From assembly GCA_963556145.1 (NCBI GenBank), contig OY744469.1, positions 2,170,001 to 2,234,000 on the forward strand: a stretch of 64,000 nucleotides of DNA. The letters are read 5' to 3'. The translations under genes and the position numbers were made by a program. Shown piece after piece: positions 33,962-48,800 of this stretch. Source of the DNA: Hygrocybe punicea (lineage: Eukaryota; Basidiomycota; Agaricomycetes; Agaricales; Hygrophoraceae). How positions within the stretch are numbered: the stretch's first letter is position 1; each line of letters starts with the position of its first letter. The notes below the pieces were generated by a model. That model was not told where the DNA came from, ran no database searches, and worked only from the letters and a program-made list of their open reading frames with translations.

Positions 33962-36692
33962 CTATGTATCTGCCCAGTCTTCTGTATTCGATGTTGAATT
34001 GATTCTGTTTGTGGTCCACCTCTTGATCATCTGTGGCAACTTGCTCGGGTTTGAACCAATCTCGAGAAGATCTTTTACCCTGTCTTTTGCCTCCAACTTC
34101 CTGGATGGTTTCTGTGAGTGGATTTTCGAGGCTTGATACGATGCTTGCAGTCGAGCAATGTCTTCTTCTTTGTCCAGCGAGGTATGTGACTTGCCACGAT
34201 GAAAATGGTTGATCTCATTCTCGACGTGATCTTTTACCTTTCGTTGACAGGGTATTGATGCTGAAATCTTGCCTATGTTGTCCCAGTCTGCATATGGACC
34301 AACTGCAGCGAAGGTGTGCTTCGTATTGACCCGAGTCAGAGACTCGAGAAAGCAGACTTGGAAAAAGTAACTTACCTTGATGTCACGAACATTGTGTTCT
34401 TGCAGGAGATCAAATGGTAGAAATCCATCACGTTTCCCTGTGGTATTTGCCAACCAGCAGTGACTCTGGACGTAGTTCCTGCAAGGTATTAGTGCAAAAG
34501 ATCAGATGTATTTCTGGCTTACTTTAGGTCATCAGGCCATTCACAGTGTAACTTCTGCAAGAGCTCGAGGATTTCAACAGAATAGTTCTTGTTCTGTCCG
34601 CCAACAAATCGATATAAAAGCCTGGGAAGCATATCTTCAAGTCGCCTGACATCACCCAATTTGATAGCTTCATCGAAGTTCAAATAGTCCAGTAAGTCTC
34701 GAGCCATTTGAACAGATTGCAGCAGCAACTCGTCCTTTACATCTCTTTTCTTCCTTAGCCGTACTAGTGCCTCAGAAGATGCGAAACCGTCAACAATCTT
34801 GATGGCAATTGCATGCAGACTTGCGGGTGAGAGCTTGCGTAGATCTTCTAGCTTGTCGACCTTTCCAACGACACACCATAGATCGCGAAAATGTGCCTCG
34901 GTGATGTGGTACAAAGCCTCCTTGATGTGATGGTGGAAAGCGCCTTGCACCGCCGTAGCATGGAGTCCTTTGCGTTTTAACAGATCGAATGCATGAACGA
35001 GCCCAAAACCAAGCGATGTGCCATAGTACTGCGTGAAAAGAGAATGCTCCATAGCGATTTGTGCATGGAACCAGCCAAATACTCCTACAAGAAAGGACAT
35101 CCGGTCGTAGGAATTCAAATCACAGCTCCGGAACTTCTGGAGGCCACGGAGACGAGACACAGTGAGTTGATCACCGATCCACACAAGCAGATCCTCTTCA
35201 CCCATCTGTTTTTGTTTCTCGGTCGAGTCCTTTCCCAGTTGACGCCACCATTCCTGGAGCACGGCATCATTGCCTTCATATGATGCCTCCTCAATGTGCA
35301 CGGTGTTGAGCATGTACTGACAGGTTACATGTTGAAGACCAACAGGTAATTCCCGAACTGGCGGAGGGGCCTGGAGCAGTGGGTGGCCTTTATGCTGGTA
35401 AGTCTCGTAGCTGAATGCTGGCGTATCAATTAGAATCTTTAGGACGCGATGGTAGGCTTGCTCTGCAAGACGAGGAGATGCCTCCATCTCAAGTTTGAGA
35501 ATTTTACCATATGAGATGAACTTTTTGGCGCTGGCGGCGGCCTGCAGCTGGTAAGCACGGTTATCGGGACATATTGCTGCAGGATCTTTGATAACGAAGA
35601 TGGTTCCAGCTGTACCACTGTCGAAATGAGACTGATTCGATAGGCGTTGCGAGTATACCCGGAATGGAAGATTGACATTATCGTGCGCCCCAAACCAAGG
35701 ATACTTTTCAATGTCATTTCTTAGATGGAGGCGACTGCGTGTGGCCAGTGTTTCAATACCGGAATAAGACCATTTTTGGCTCATGGTGAGGCCCAGCGCG
35801 TGTAGTGTGTCAAAGGCTTTCGTTGCCAGCCCACAGCTCTTGAAAAAAATCGTCAGAAGCTTTGGGAATTTGCATTGTTGTTGTGATCGAGAGAAAGCTG
35901 CGATTGAGACCATTGTGAAAATGGACTGGGAGAGCAGCAAGTCAGTGAGACTTCGCCGGATCGGAGACCAAGCAGCCAGACCATGTCTGGCTCCTTCATT
36001 TTATTTCGAGCATTCTGCTTGGTAGTGTAAGCCGCACACCGCAAGAGTCTCCAGAGAGTTGGGCTCGTAGTTTTCGTTTCGGGAATGAGCTCTTTAAGGC
36101 TGATGGCAAGTAGAGCAGCCTCCGAGAGCTCTTCTTGGGGAAAAGACATGATTGGCTTGAGCGCTGTCATTTCCTTGTTGATGGCATTGCATACAGTATC
36201 GGTTGCCCAAGTTTCCAAGGCTGTTTCGGCTGCTTTTGTGCGTACACCATGGCCATGAGATCGAGGGGGAGTGTGCCAGTTTTTTATTATATCTGGAAGC
36301 TCTTCGCTGACCATGAGTGTCGTCCGAGCAAATCTTATCCTAGGATCGGAGACCAGGTCTTCAATATTCCAACTTATAGCCCACAGGAGGATCGGGAGGT
36401 TAATATGGAGGGACTGGGTGTAATTAATAACCTTCAGAATCCTTTCGTGGATGTCGCCAGTTTGTTTCAGGTACTTCCAACAGTTGGCTGTTTGTCGCCT
36501 ATGAGCATCCGGGGAGTCTTCTACAAGTTCTGGGGTGTCAATGGGTATGTCGGAGGCATTTGAACTGTTCCCAGATCCGTAGCCAGAGTCTGCAGAGCTA
36601 AATTGGCTGAAAAATCCATCGTACGTGGTGATATCAATATTAGACTGCATATATTGACGAGTACTACTGCTACATTCACGATCGAAAGACAT
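33962..36692 (-). CDS. DUF6589-domain protein, putative transposase of the helicase element
   Basis: Exon 1 is 35982-36692 (237 codons from ATG at 36692). Intron 35926-35981 (GTCTGG...CCCAG) joins in phase to the long second exon, which ends near 34519. Two further exons run to 33962. The protein is open from end to end. It has the DUF6589 pattern: SRSQQQCKFPKLL, LGLTMSQKW, GAHDNVNLPFR, WIGDQLTVSRLRGL, GVFGWFHAQIA, HHIKEALYHIT, and the C-terminal HCWLANTTGKRDGF with DLLQEHNVRDIK. Invariant Asp and His residues in DN.N, GDQLT and FHA.. are candidates for metal binding. It is convergent with the helicase gene, with only about 14 bp between the two stop codons. Confidence 0.75.
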
Positions 36693-36821
36693 CACGTGCT
36701 GGGGACCCACACCCGTCTATACAAAACTCACCAGACGTTCTACACTAGCACGGTTATACTGTTTTTTAAACTCCGCATCCGAATATAGTAGTGCTCAGTA
36801 AGAACGTCTGATACGAGACTA

Positions 36822-36830
36822 GATCCCTCC
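36822..36830. repeat. Right 9-bp target site duplication (GATCCCTCC)
   Basis: Identical to 31390-31398; the host sequence then continues CAGAAACTAAACCC as in the uninterrupted paralogue. Confidence 0.92.
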
Positions 36831-37480
36831 CAGAAACTAAACCCATAGATTCATTCCGAGTCGTGTTGGGAGGAGCCTCAACTTGATGATCGAATGGTTG
36901 GAAGTGATCTGTGTGTGTGTGGACGCGCCTCAGAGTAATGTATATGCGCACCAAAGAGCCATTGCAGGGGACAAACCGTCTAGTACGTATCTTGCAACAG
37001 GCATTGAAAACTGCTCGCTAACCGACTTCCATACCCAACTTGCGTGGATAACCTACAGGACAGTAAAAGTGCTCTGGTTAATCTGTTCGCCGGGGCAAGC
37101 TGTGGAACGAACAACTGCAGATCGTGATAAAAGTCTACCACAAGCACGTCAGAGGGCGTCGTCGGCGGATGTGCATAAAGGACAACGCAACTCGGGGAGC
37201 CATGGATCGCGTGGCCCATTGCAGAAGAAATAATCAGCCTTCCTGAAATCTTAGGCGGTTTGGACAAGTGCCCCGCCGTGCGTCACTGTGGGCGCGACGG
37301 TGAGGGGCGACGAAATAGCAGTGAGAATGCGTACATACCCCACGCCTTCAGAAGGAAGCGAGGAACTGAAACATGCTTGAATAACCAGATGTGAGACGAT
37401 GCCACCATCGTAATAACGACCGACGAGCAGCACATACCATGCGAGGCGGTTCGTGCAGTCTCGGATCACGTGACAAGGCG
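36831..37480. repeat. Third copy of the ATP4-flank locus, right of the helicase element
   Basis: Aligns with 19508-20180 in direct orientation. The first exon region of the unknown minus-strand gene has a 20-bp deletion (near 37440), removing its start. Conventional single-copy DNA appears to begin after about 37560. Confidence 0.7.
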
Positions 37481-37636
37481 TTCACGCTTACTAGTACTCG
37501 GCCGTTGCATTCGAAACTCAATAAACTTTTAGCATTCGTCCCAACCTCTATAAATTCCACCACGAGCTAAATATTTTTCGGAGGGAACTTTATTGCCTAA
37601 GATACACATTCCTACTAACCTCCGCCATCCATGAAA

Positions 37637-39327
37637 TCACGTGCTGAAGGGAACCATTGGAGCCGCAACACTGACGACGCCCGCAGCGGTTTCAATAGGC
37701 ACCGGAGTAGAGGTCGCGGTAGCCGAAAAACTCAAAGTCGTGACACTGGTCCCAGACCCAGCTATACTTGCCGCAATCTGTTCAGCATTCACCGAAGAAG
37801 GCGGTGTGGAAGCCGAATCACTGCTGGTGCTCTCCAGGACCCCAGGATCGGTAGGAGTGCTGGCCAGACCCACAACTTCCACATTAAGCGCGCCAGCAGC
37901 AGTAGGTTGGGGGACACTTGAGGAGGATGAGATCGCCTGGGAACTGTCCATGTCGGAAGGAGAGGGTAAAGTAGTCGCTGAAGCCGTACTTGCCATGTTT
38001 GACGGGGCATCCACACCACTGGTGGTAGTCATCGTGATCGTATCCGTCTCGGTGGAGCTGACGGTGCTGGTCACCGTCACAGTACTCGTCGTCGTGATAC
38101 TGCTTGAGACATCCTCCGAGTCAGCCGCAGAATCGGACATATCCTCGGAGTAGGTCGGGACAGACGGTGTGAAGACCAATGTCACATTCTGCGCCACAGG
38201 AGCATCGCGGGCGGAGATGCTTGAATTGTTGCCACTGGGTGAGTTTCCGGAGTTCACGCTGGTCCCATTAGCGATACCAGTACTAGAAGGCACAGCGGCG
38301 GCTTGATTACCATCCGACTCGGAATCCGATCCGTCGCTCGTGCTATTATTCTGACCGGCAGAAGGAAGGGGCCTTACTTCCCCAGTGATGGGATGGTATT
38401 CAAACTCCTGACTCGTTTCGGACGAATTTGAAGATTCGTTGGTGCAATTTTGGAGAGTCATCGACTGCGGTTCCGGGGGAGAACAGTTGTACGTGGCGCA
38501 CCACATGTTCATCGTATTTGTCGACGTATCGAAAACTTGTGCTGCTAGATGTACAACGTTCGGACGCACAGGTATCATATAGAAAGTTGTTCGATCCGCA
38601 TCTGGAGCCTGAGCGTTGATCACGAAAGTTGAATTGCTTGTCGACTCCCTCGAAAGTCCGAGAGAAGCAATGGGTTGTCCAACAGTCGAGTTGAGCTGTC
38701 GTTGGTGTCAGCCCTAATAATGGGTTGGATGAAGATAATTACCATGACATCGATGGTCCCCGGCATTCCTATAGTCTCCGTGGTATTTGAGTCTCGCGTC
38801 ATGTGTTTATGAACGTGGTCGCCTTTGACTTCTAGCACCTGTTGGTTGTTCCGATTGGAGCGGCGGGCGTAACTCGGAGAAATGACATAAGAACCGCCAG
38901 AGAGAACAATACTTGACGAATGACCGACTTTGAGGTGGTCAGAGTCACGATGAGTTTGGTCGTTATTTTCACGACGATCGTTGTGGCGGCGTCCAATATT
39001 TGAGCGATCATTGGTCCTGGTTTCCAAATGGGAGAGCTTCTGCAACAATGTCTTGTTAAGAGAACAAGGACGGATAGCATGACTTACCCGTTTATGCTGC
39101 TGCTTTCCTGGACCAAATTTCTTTTCCGTGTTTCCCTCTACCCCCTCGGCGTTCTGATTCTTGATTGCCGCCGGGGGTAAGGGAAGAACGGGGGGCAAAG
39201 TCTGCGCAAATAGTTTGGATGATTTTACCATGTGGCGAGCTGGCACAGCGGCGCCATCCACAAGAAGTGTAGTAGCAAGAACGTAAACGGTGGTGAAAAG
39301 TTGGAAGTGCGACGTCAAGGCAACCAT
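37637..39327 (-). CDS. Secreted or wall-associated Ser/Thr-rich protein
   Basis: ATG at 39327 gives a signal peptide (MVALTSHFQLFTTVYVLATT...GAAVPA). A central region is rich in Asn, Ser and Arg. A downstream block (QAPDADRTTFYMIPVRPNVV, MWCATYNCSPPEPQ) has two Cys in a likely folded module. The last ~250 residues are Ser/Thr/Ala-rich, with a poly-Thr/Ser stretch typical of O-glycosylated fungal surface proteins. Three exons are apparent, with introns near 39040-39090 and 38690-38740. No family was recognised. The C-terminus ends APMVPFST without a clear GPI signal. Confidence 0.7.
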
Positions 39328-39633
39328 GGTTGGATGAACCAAATTTATGTAAAGTTGGATAGATGTTGAAAAGAAAGTAATGTGCGAAACCGGTCGCGAT
39401 GAAATGAAAGTCAAGTGTAAATTTTTTTTAAAATAAAAGACCTCCAGGATCTGATGAAAAGATGAAAGGGAGAAGAGAAAGATGGGGAAACGACACGGAC
39501 GACGATGGCGGTACTTATAGTTCGGCGGTGTTCGAATTTCGACAATCAACATATGACGTAATGGACGGAAGTAGAAATCCTGCTTCCTCTTTCGGACAAA
39601 CACAAACATGTCAACATTGCGCACGGACCAGTG

Positions 39634-40570
39634 ATGTGGGCTCGACTGCTACCAGTCAGCCGGTCGCTGAATCGTGTTTGTTATCAGTCTCAAGCTTACG
39701 TACCTTGTGTGGTTTTTCACCTATTTTCAGGTCTTTCAGGCTGCTGCCTTCCGTGGAAGGGCGCAAGTGGGTTATTCTACCCCGTCCCCAGAGCGTTTCG
39801 CAGAAACTGTACAGGAAGCCCGGGAGAAGCTACTGGTGGCAGGCTTTGACCCCGCATCCTTCATCGAACAACCCATCGTCTGGGGCGATCAGGATGCCTT
39901 CCAGTAAGCAGTACAGTGTCTTTTATACGTCAGGATGTTATCTCACATTTTACCCTGCAAGACATGTGAACAATGTTCACTATGGTGCGTCCTCTCATCA
40001 CTCGCAAATCGTGACGACCATCAATATTCTCGTCACCTCTCAACCTAGTTCGCTACTTTGAATCTGTAAGATTTCTTGATGTACCCTCATATTTGTATTC
40101 CAACATGACCTAGGGTCGAATAAGCTGGCTGTCCTCCCTGGCATTTGAGATTGGCGGCCAAGAAAAAGTTGATGCAATGCTCAAGGCTAGAGGGGTGTCC
40201 CTCATTCTCAAATCCATAGAGGTCAAGTACAAACGTCCTGTTACATACCCCGATACGGTGTGTAACTTCATTGAATATCCCATATATGTCTCATACATGC
40301 TCATCTTGGCTATCTCCATTCCCCAACCAGCTCCTGATTGCACACAAGGCTGCACCTATCAGCTCGATGCTTCCTTCCACAACGCACTTCAAGCTTGTTG
40401 CAGCAGCCTACTCCTACGCTCAATGCGCGATAGTAGCAGAATCTGATTGCGTGCTTGTGTGGTATGACTATGAGACATTGAGAAAGTCCAACCCAGGGGA
40501 GAAAGCTTTGGCGGTTTTGCAGCGACGGATGCGGGCGGCGCAGGTGGCAGCAAAAGATCAAGGAATGTAA
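39634..40570 (+). CDS. Hotdog-fold thioesterase
   Basis: A 4-hydroxybenzoyl-CoA-thioesterase-like protein. The ATG at 39634 begins a basic N-terminus (MWARLLPVSRSLNRV) that could be a mitochondrial presequence. The hotdog signature is WGDQDAFQHVNNVHYVRYFE, assembled across introns at about 39900-39962, 39984-40047 and 40066-40114; the Asp and His around it are the usual catalytic positions. It is followed by a helix (SLAFEIGGQEKVDAML), then VSLILKSIEVKYKRPVTYPD and a final strand with CVLVWYDY. Substrate cannot be told from the sequence. The length (about 250 residues) fits the family. Confidence 0.85.
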
Positions 40571-40833
40571 TGATGTTCTGGCGTAACGAATCTATATCAT
40601 TCCTGCGACAGCACTACGTGAGCGATGCCTTGCTCAGCGGTTGCTCTGGGACAAGAGCATATCGGGTGGAGCGGTTTGCGTACATGACCCGGGGTCGTCA
40701 GGATGATTGTGCCATGACAACCTCACATTATCAAAGAGCGCAGAAGCAGTTGTCCTATCATCGTTATTTGGTGTGGGGGAAAACTGGTGGTCGCACTCGT
40801 CCAAAACGCATTCCACGTGATCCGCCGAACTTC

Positions 40834-41785
40834 ATGTCCACCATCGTCAATGTCTTCGTTGTTTCCCCCGATACGCGTTCTGAGCGTCGCCTCGATCTAC
40901 ATTTGACAGTGGAGCAACTCAAGGTTATGTGTGCGCAATTGTCCACGATCCTCCTTCTGAATGAACACGGTTCTTGTTCTTGTAGGCCAAGTTGGAGCTC
41001 ATCACCGGTATCCCTGTCCCGAACCAGACCATCTCACTCTTAGCTTCCGATACCGATCCTCGTATTGTCGCAAATTTGACGGATGGTGACAAGTCGCTTG
41101 GGTTCTACGGAGTGCGGGACTGGCAAGTTCTCAAAGTATCTATCTTTTGTAAACTTTCGGAGGGACCATTTCTTGATTGATTGATTTCTTTTCATTGCAG
41201 GTGGACGATAATAATCCAGCTACGTCTTTTACGGGACAGCTAACTGACGTCTCGCAAGTCCAAAAGTTTGAGTTGACGGAGAGCCAATATGCTCAGAGGC
41301 AAGGTACTCCCCGTCACTTGACCGAACTTGGTGTCCGGTACCTAATACCGTAAGGAAGACACTGTTCTTGCATACAAGCAACGTCACAAAGTGGGACGGT
41401 TTGCTTCGAAATGCAATGACCAGTCCATGGCTACGGAACCCCCTGTCAGTATTCCCATTGGGTCCCGCTGTGAAGTCGACACAAGTGAGGAAGGCTTGCA
41501 CAAGCGGGGTACGGTGCGGTTTGTGGGACAAACAAAATTTGGAAAAGGCGACGGGACGTGGGTGGGCATCGAATACGATGAGCCCATAGGGAAGAACGAT
41601 GGATCGTAAGTCGTTTTTTGCGTTCAGTGAACCAGTTTACTCATACCTTGGCATTCTGGTACAGCGTTGATGGTGCACGCTACTTTTCGTGTCTGCCCAA
41701 CTTTGGGATTTTTGTTCGGCCAGATAAAGTGAAAGTCGGAGACTTCCCTATTCTGGAGATTGATTTGGATGACGAAGAGATGTGA
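40834..41785 (+). CDS. ALF1: Tubulin-folding cofactor B (ubiquitin-like plus CAP-Gly)
   Basis: Cofactor B binds alpha-tubulin during heterodimer assembly and works with cofactor E. The N-terminal ubiquitin-like domain runs from [19 protein letters not shown] through [17 protein letters not shown] to [11 protein letters not shown] short linker follows, with YAQRQ and [15 protein letters not shown]. The CAP-Gly domain has [33 protein letters not shown] and DGARYFSC, with the conserved GKNDG groove. The tail is acidic and ends DDEEM, near the EEY/F-like ends of this family. Four or five short introns. Confidence 0.9.
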
Positions 41786-42537
41786 TACAGGTAAATTTTA
41801 ATGCGAATCACTACGGGTCCCATAATATCCCCCAGAAATAAAACTTGCGGGTTCTTTCGAATGGAACGTGGGAGTAGATGCTATTCAGTCATGAATCAGC
41901 GCATGGTTTTTTCCTCGCTACTCGTGATATATCGATAAGTAGTCACCACTGCCTGCGATCAACGTGAAATGAGTGATCAATAGAGGGTTGCAGTCGAAGA
42001 CCCACACCGATAGCCATGGAATGCTCAAGCAGTGACAACATCACCAGCGATTGGGAAGTAGGCGAAAATCAAGTTGGGTTCTAGCAGGGAGATTAATTCT
42101 TGAAAAACAGACAAACTTGTTGCTATCTTCATCCATGCAACGACAGCACTGGTACTGCTTCAGTTCATGGATCTGATAACCGTTCATGTGAACTCGATGT
42201 TGTTTGCATAGACTGCATAAAGTTATAAAACCTACAAATGAGTTACGGGCCGAGTAGGAACCATAGCGCTATAGCAGCATCTACAACCTATGACATAGCG
42301 ATGATAATCTCGTACAATGAAGCCCACCACGGCAAGCATATGTTGCGGCTAGCGCGTGTTCGCAGAAACCAGTCTCGAACATGGTAGAAGAAACAAGTAA
42401 TCCAGAAAGACCACGTGTGTCGGTGTGTTTGGTCCACCAAATCTCTGACCTGGACGCGCGTCGCCTCTTGACAAAAGACATTTAAGAGCGCTTTGCAGTG
42501 TTCCCAAAACTTTCAACAATCTCGTCTACTACCCATT
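41786..42537. other. Intergenic region before Cdc48
   Basis: About 750 bp, AT-rich, with no supported gene. It should contain the TBCB terminator and the Cdc48 promoter. No specific element was recognised. Confidence 0.6.
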
Positions 42538-45517
<2,980 letters not shown>

Positions 45518-45682
45518 TTGGCAGAGGTGGTTTGAAAATGGGACGTAGACATTCTGCCCTTCCAAAGGCCTGATTTTGTTCACAACCTAATACTAGAATA
45601 TCAGTTTGAGACCGTACTCGCACGTGCTATCGAAGTAAAGCTGTAGTGGCTCACACTTGTTTCCTGTACTACATTATCCTAC

Positions 45683-47586
45683 ATGCAGCCTCAGGCTGGT
45701 CTTTCTGCGGCGTCCAGGAGCCTTTCAGCATCTTCTCTGAAAGACCGATTGGCCAAGTTGACTACGACCCCCGTGGTTGCCCTTAATGCAAACATCGAGT
45801 TGAGACTCCTATCTTCCCGAGTCGTGGATGGGGTGCTCATGCGTTAGCGGATGTACTCAGCTTTGTTCCATCGAAAATTCCGAGGAAGAGGAGGTTGCAA
45901 ACGTTGGCGGTGGCCAGTTGGTCGGTCATGATCCTCGTAACGACTTTCATATTTCTACTGCTATGGTGGGTCGCTCGTTTGTCTGTATGTATCGTTCGTG
46001 GTTCTTCCAATCTCGAATGCATATAGTTCGATACCCCCGCTTTGGCCGCTAATTGCTTGTTATCTCTTCTGGATGCGTGTACTAGACCGCAGTCCAGAAC
46101 ACGGCGGTAGAATAAGTCACTGGTTCCGGTCTGCTAGATTTTGGAAATACTTCGCCGAATATTATCCTTCATCGTGAGTCGTCTATTTCTTGGCCAGAAT
46201 GATCGTGTTTACTCCGTACTGATGCCCCCCTTACTACGAAGGTTCTTAAAGGTCCGTCAAGTCCTCGTTCTCCCCTAAAGGTGTGGGAGATCCATCCATT
46301 GTTGATAATAGGAATGCGATCTTCCTGCCGATCGCCCATATGTCTTTGGCTACCACCCTCATGGTTCGTGCATCCCCGAGACGTAGACTCTGTCTCTAAC
46401 CTTATTTTCAGGTATTATTGGCATGTATGTCGTTTTTCCATTTAATAAGTGGATTCGCTTTGTGAGGTCACGTTCATGTAATCCACCGTAGGGGTGCCAT
46501 CGCCACATTCGGAACAGATGGTGAGACCATCCTCTTCACGGTGGAAACCACGTCGTTACTTCTTTGGCTTGTTCCTCCTTTAGCAACCGGATTTTCCACT
46601 GCCTTTCCCGGCATCCGACCTCACCTCCTCACCCTCACGACCAATTTCAATGTGCCGATATATAGGGATATCATCCTGGCCCTTGGAATTTGTAGCGTGA
46701 GCAAGGAGTCGTGCTCGAATATTCTCAAGACTGGCCCGGGATCAGCGATCACAATCGTTGTCGGTGGTGCTGCTGAGAGTTTGAGTGCTCATCCCGGAAC
46801 AGCGGACTTGACGCTAAAGAGACGGTGCGTGGTATCTTGTTGTTCCCTCGGACGCATTCGATAGCAGGGTGAACAGACTTGGCTTTATCAAAATTGCCAT
46901 CCAACATGGGTATGTATTCAGGAATATTTTTCAGCCAAATAACTTGGAATGACACTTTTCGAAAAGAGCCGACCTGGTACCCGTTTTTTCGTTCGGAGAA
47001 AATGACGTCAGTTTTATTATTTGTAGTTTGTCGACAACTGATATGTTCTTTTTCTACCCTCTTTTCCCTGGACCTTTTCCTTTGTACACCAGATATATCA
47101 ACAAATGCCGAACGAAAGAGGTACAACAATATATGCACTACAAAAGAAATTCCAGAATGCCTTTGGCTTCACATTACCTTTATTCCACGGGCGAGGGTTG
47201 TTGAATTGTATGTGGTGATATATTAAATATCCTCGTTCCAACGGTGATTGTTTTCATGTGTAGACAACTTGGGTTTGTTGCCTTATCGTCGACAGATTGT
47301 TTCAGTTAGTTAGTATCGTGCTTTTTTGTTTTCACCGCGCTGGCGACGTATCTAACGATCAGGGGGTAGTTGGTAAACCGATCCACGTTAAGAAATGCGA
47401 GAAGCCCAGCTTGGAGGAACTGCAGCGTGTGCAAACACTGTACATCGAGGAGCTTACAAGGTCTGCCTATACCACTTTCAAACTGTTGAATTGGCCTCAC
47501 TCTCGAATGGGACATTCAGAATCTGGCATACGTATAAGGACAAGTTCGCCAAAGCAAGGAGAAGGGAGCTGAATATCATTGACTAA
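45683..47586 (+). CDS. Diacylglycerol acyltransferase, DGAT2 family
   Basis: Final step of triacylglycerol synthesis at the ER and lipid droplets. The N-terminal exon choice is uncertain, but a membrane segment (ASWSVMILVTTFIFLLLWW) is clear near 45920-45990. Family motifs follow: RPYVFGYHPHG split by an intron inside the Gly codon (about 46379), GAIATFGTDG, FPGIRPHLLTLTTNFNVP, RDIILALGICSVSKESC, the VVGGAAESLSAHPGT signature, KIAIQHG-ADLVPVFSFGEND across an intron, and GLLPYRRQIV-VVGKPIHV. It ends YKDKFAKARRRELNIID. HPHG is the catalytic motif. Nine or more introns, several with weak boundaries. Confidence 0.88.
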
Positions 47587-47594
47587 ATCATGTG

Positions 47595-48800
47595 TCACAT
47601 ATCCCCATTGACTGTGTCTTCCTCTCTCAAATAGACATTGAATTTATTATAACACCAAGTGGACCCACTTTCTAATCGCGCTTTTGGTGTGTTGTGAAAT
47701 TTTGCCGCGAAGTAATTATTTAGAAGTTGGCGTTTCAATCTTTGGAGATTCGGTGAGGAACGGCAAGACAGTATTGGGAAGATACAGTTCTCTCGGAGGG
47801 GAGATTGTCTAGAGAACACCTGCACGCGCCAAGTGTCCAGTTTGCCCAACCTGTCGGTATGATTTATATAAGGGGTTGAAAAAGAATCGGTGGATGCATT
47901 TGGTGTTGAGTGAGGCGAAGAGACGAAGGAGCAAGAGCCTGAGGAAGTCACCGTTTGGCTTGTCCCAGGCATCGCGTTATCCAGACGAGTTGTGGTGTAT
48001 TCGACACCTACTTCACTAGTCTGGTTGTACACGGCATGTCTAGCTATAGTCTTGGAACTGCAGAAGCTCAGCGTTGGTCCTCATTGTGGGTGCGCGTTAT
48101 TCCCTACCGTCAACGCCGCCGTAACGCCAATTGGACAATCCACAGGTGATGGATTGCGCGCCGACCTTCTAAACGCTTTTCCATCAATTCCTGATACTAG
48201 AAGTCGTTGTGCCATACCTGTGCTCAATTGCGGAGACTCGAGGTGCACCACTCAACAGTCCAAGTATAAGTCCCCCGCGAGTGTGACTAATGTCAGGTCG
48301 CGCCGATATGTTTTTCAATCGATAAATAACGGCGTGGTTCTTGTCATCTTTCCGGGCCGAATTCTCGATTGGATTGGCTCGGTTGCCGCTCAACGTATTG
48401 CTTGAGCTAACATAGGTCAGGAGTCACATCACCTGTCTCCATTCTTCGTTATGGTTGACGTACTTGCGGATGACTACAGTGGCACCACATAAAAAGTTGT
48501 CGACACCATCGGACAAGACACCATCTATGATTCCTATTCGATTTAGGTAGGCGAGTTCAGCTTCGGCTTCCCAAGGTGCCTAGTCCAAATGCGCGCGCAT
48601 GAGGTTTGCACATCGAAAGAACAACGTTCAAACGAAACCACGTACGCTATCCACTTTTCAAAGCCTTCAACCACAGCGAGATGGGTCAAAGAATCTTTGT
48701 GAGTAGGTTACAAAAGCTAAAAAGAAATGTGAGGGTTTGCGTACATCCCATAAGCCTGCGACACCCATTTATGTACATTCCAACATCAAGAACTCCGTGT
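47595..48800 (-). pseudogene. Decayed XPG/GEN-like nuclease, separate from the mobile-element copies
   Basis: The best block, about 48440-48582, reads APWEAEAELAYLNRIGII, then DGVLSDGVDNFLCGATVVIR. The next block, 48184-48400, has TLSGNRANPIENSARKDDK, YRLKNISA and TRGGLILGLLSGAP. These match the I-region of the same fungal XPG family. However, the usual GGDY is replaced by GAPR, the DD pair before VDNF is DG, and upstream and downstream frames are broken by stops. It therefore lacks catalytic acidic residues. It differs enough from the element-borne nuclease to be another subfamily. Confidence 0.65.

Larger units (their letters stand above)
31399..36821. mobile_element. DNA element with RecQ-like helicase and DUF6589 gene
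   Basis: A 5423-bp element with terminal inverted repeats starting TAGTCTCGTA; about 20 of the outermost 21 bp match. Inside, both ends repeat GTAGAACGTCTGGTGA and GGGTGTGGGTCCCC in inverted orientation, so the ends are long (~130 bp) and composite. It is precisely flanked by a 9-bp direct repeat, and the empty site is preserved in a paralogue in this window. It contains two convergent genes. The DUF6589 frame is open throughout; the helicase frame has a nonsense codon. DUF6589 proteins have no proven function that I know of; the structure here suggests one acts as transposase. Confidence 0.88.
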
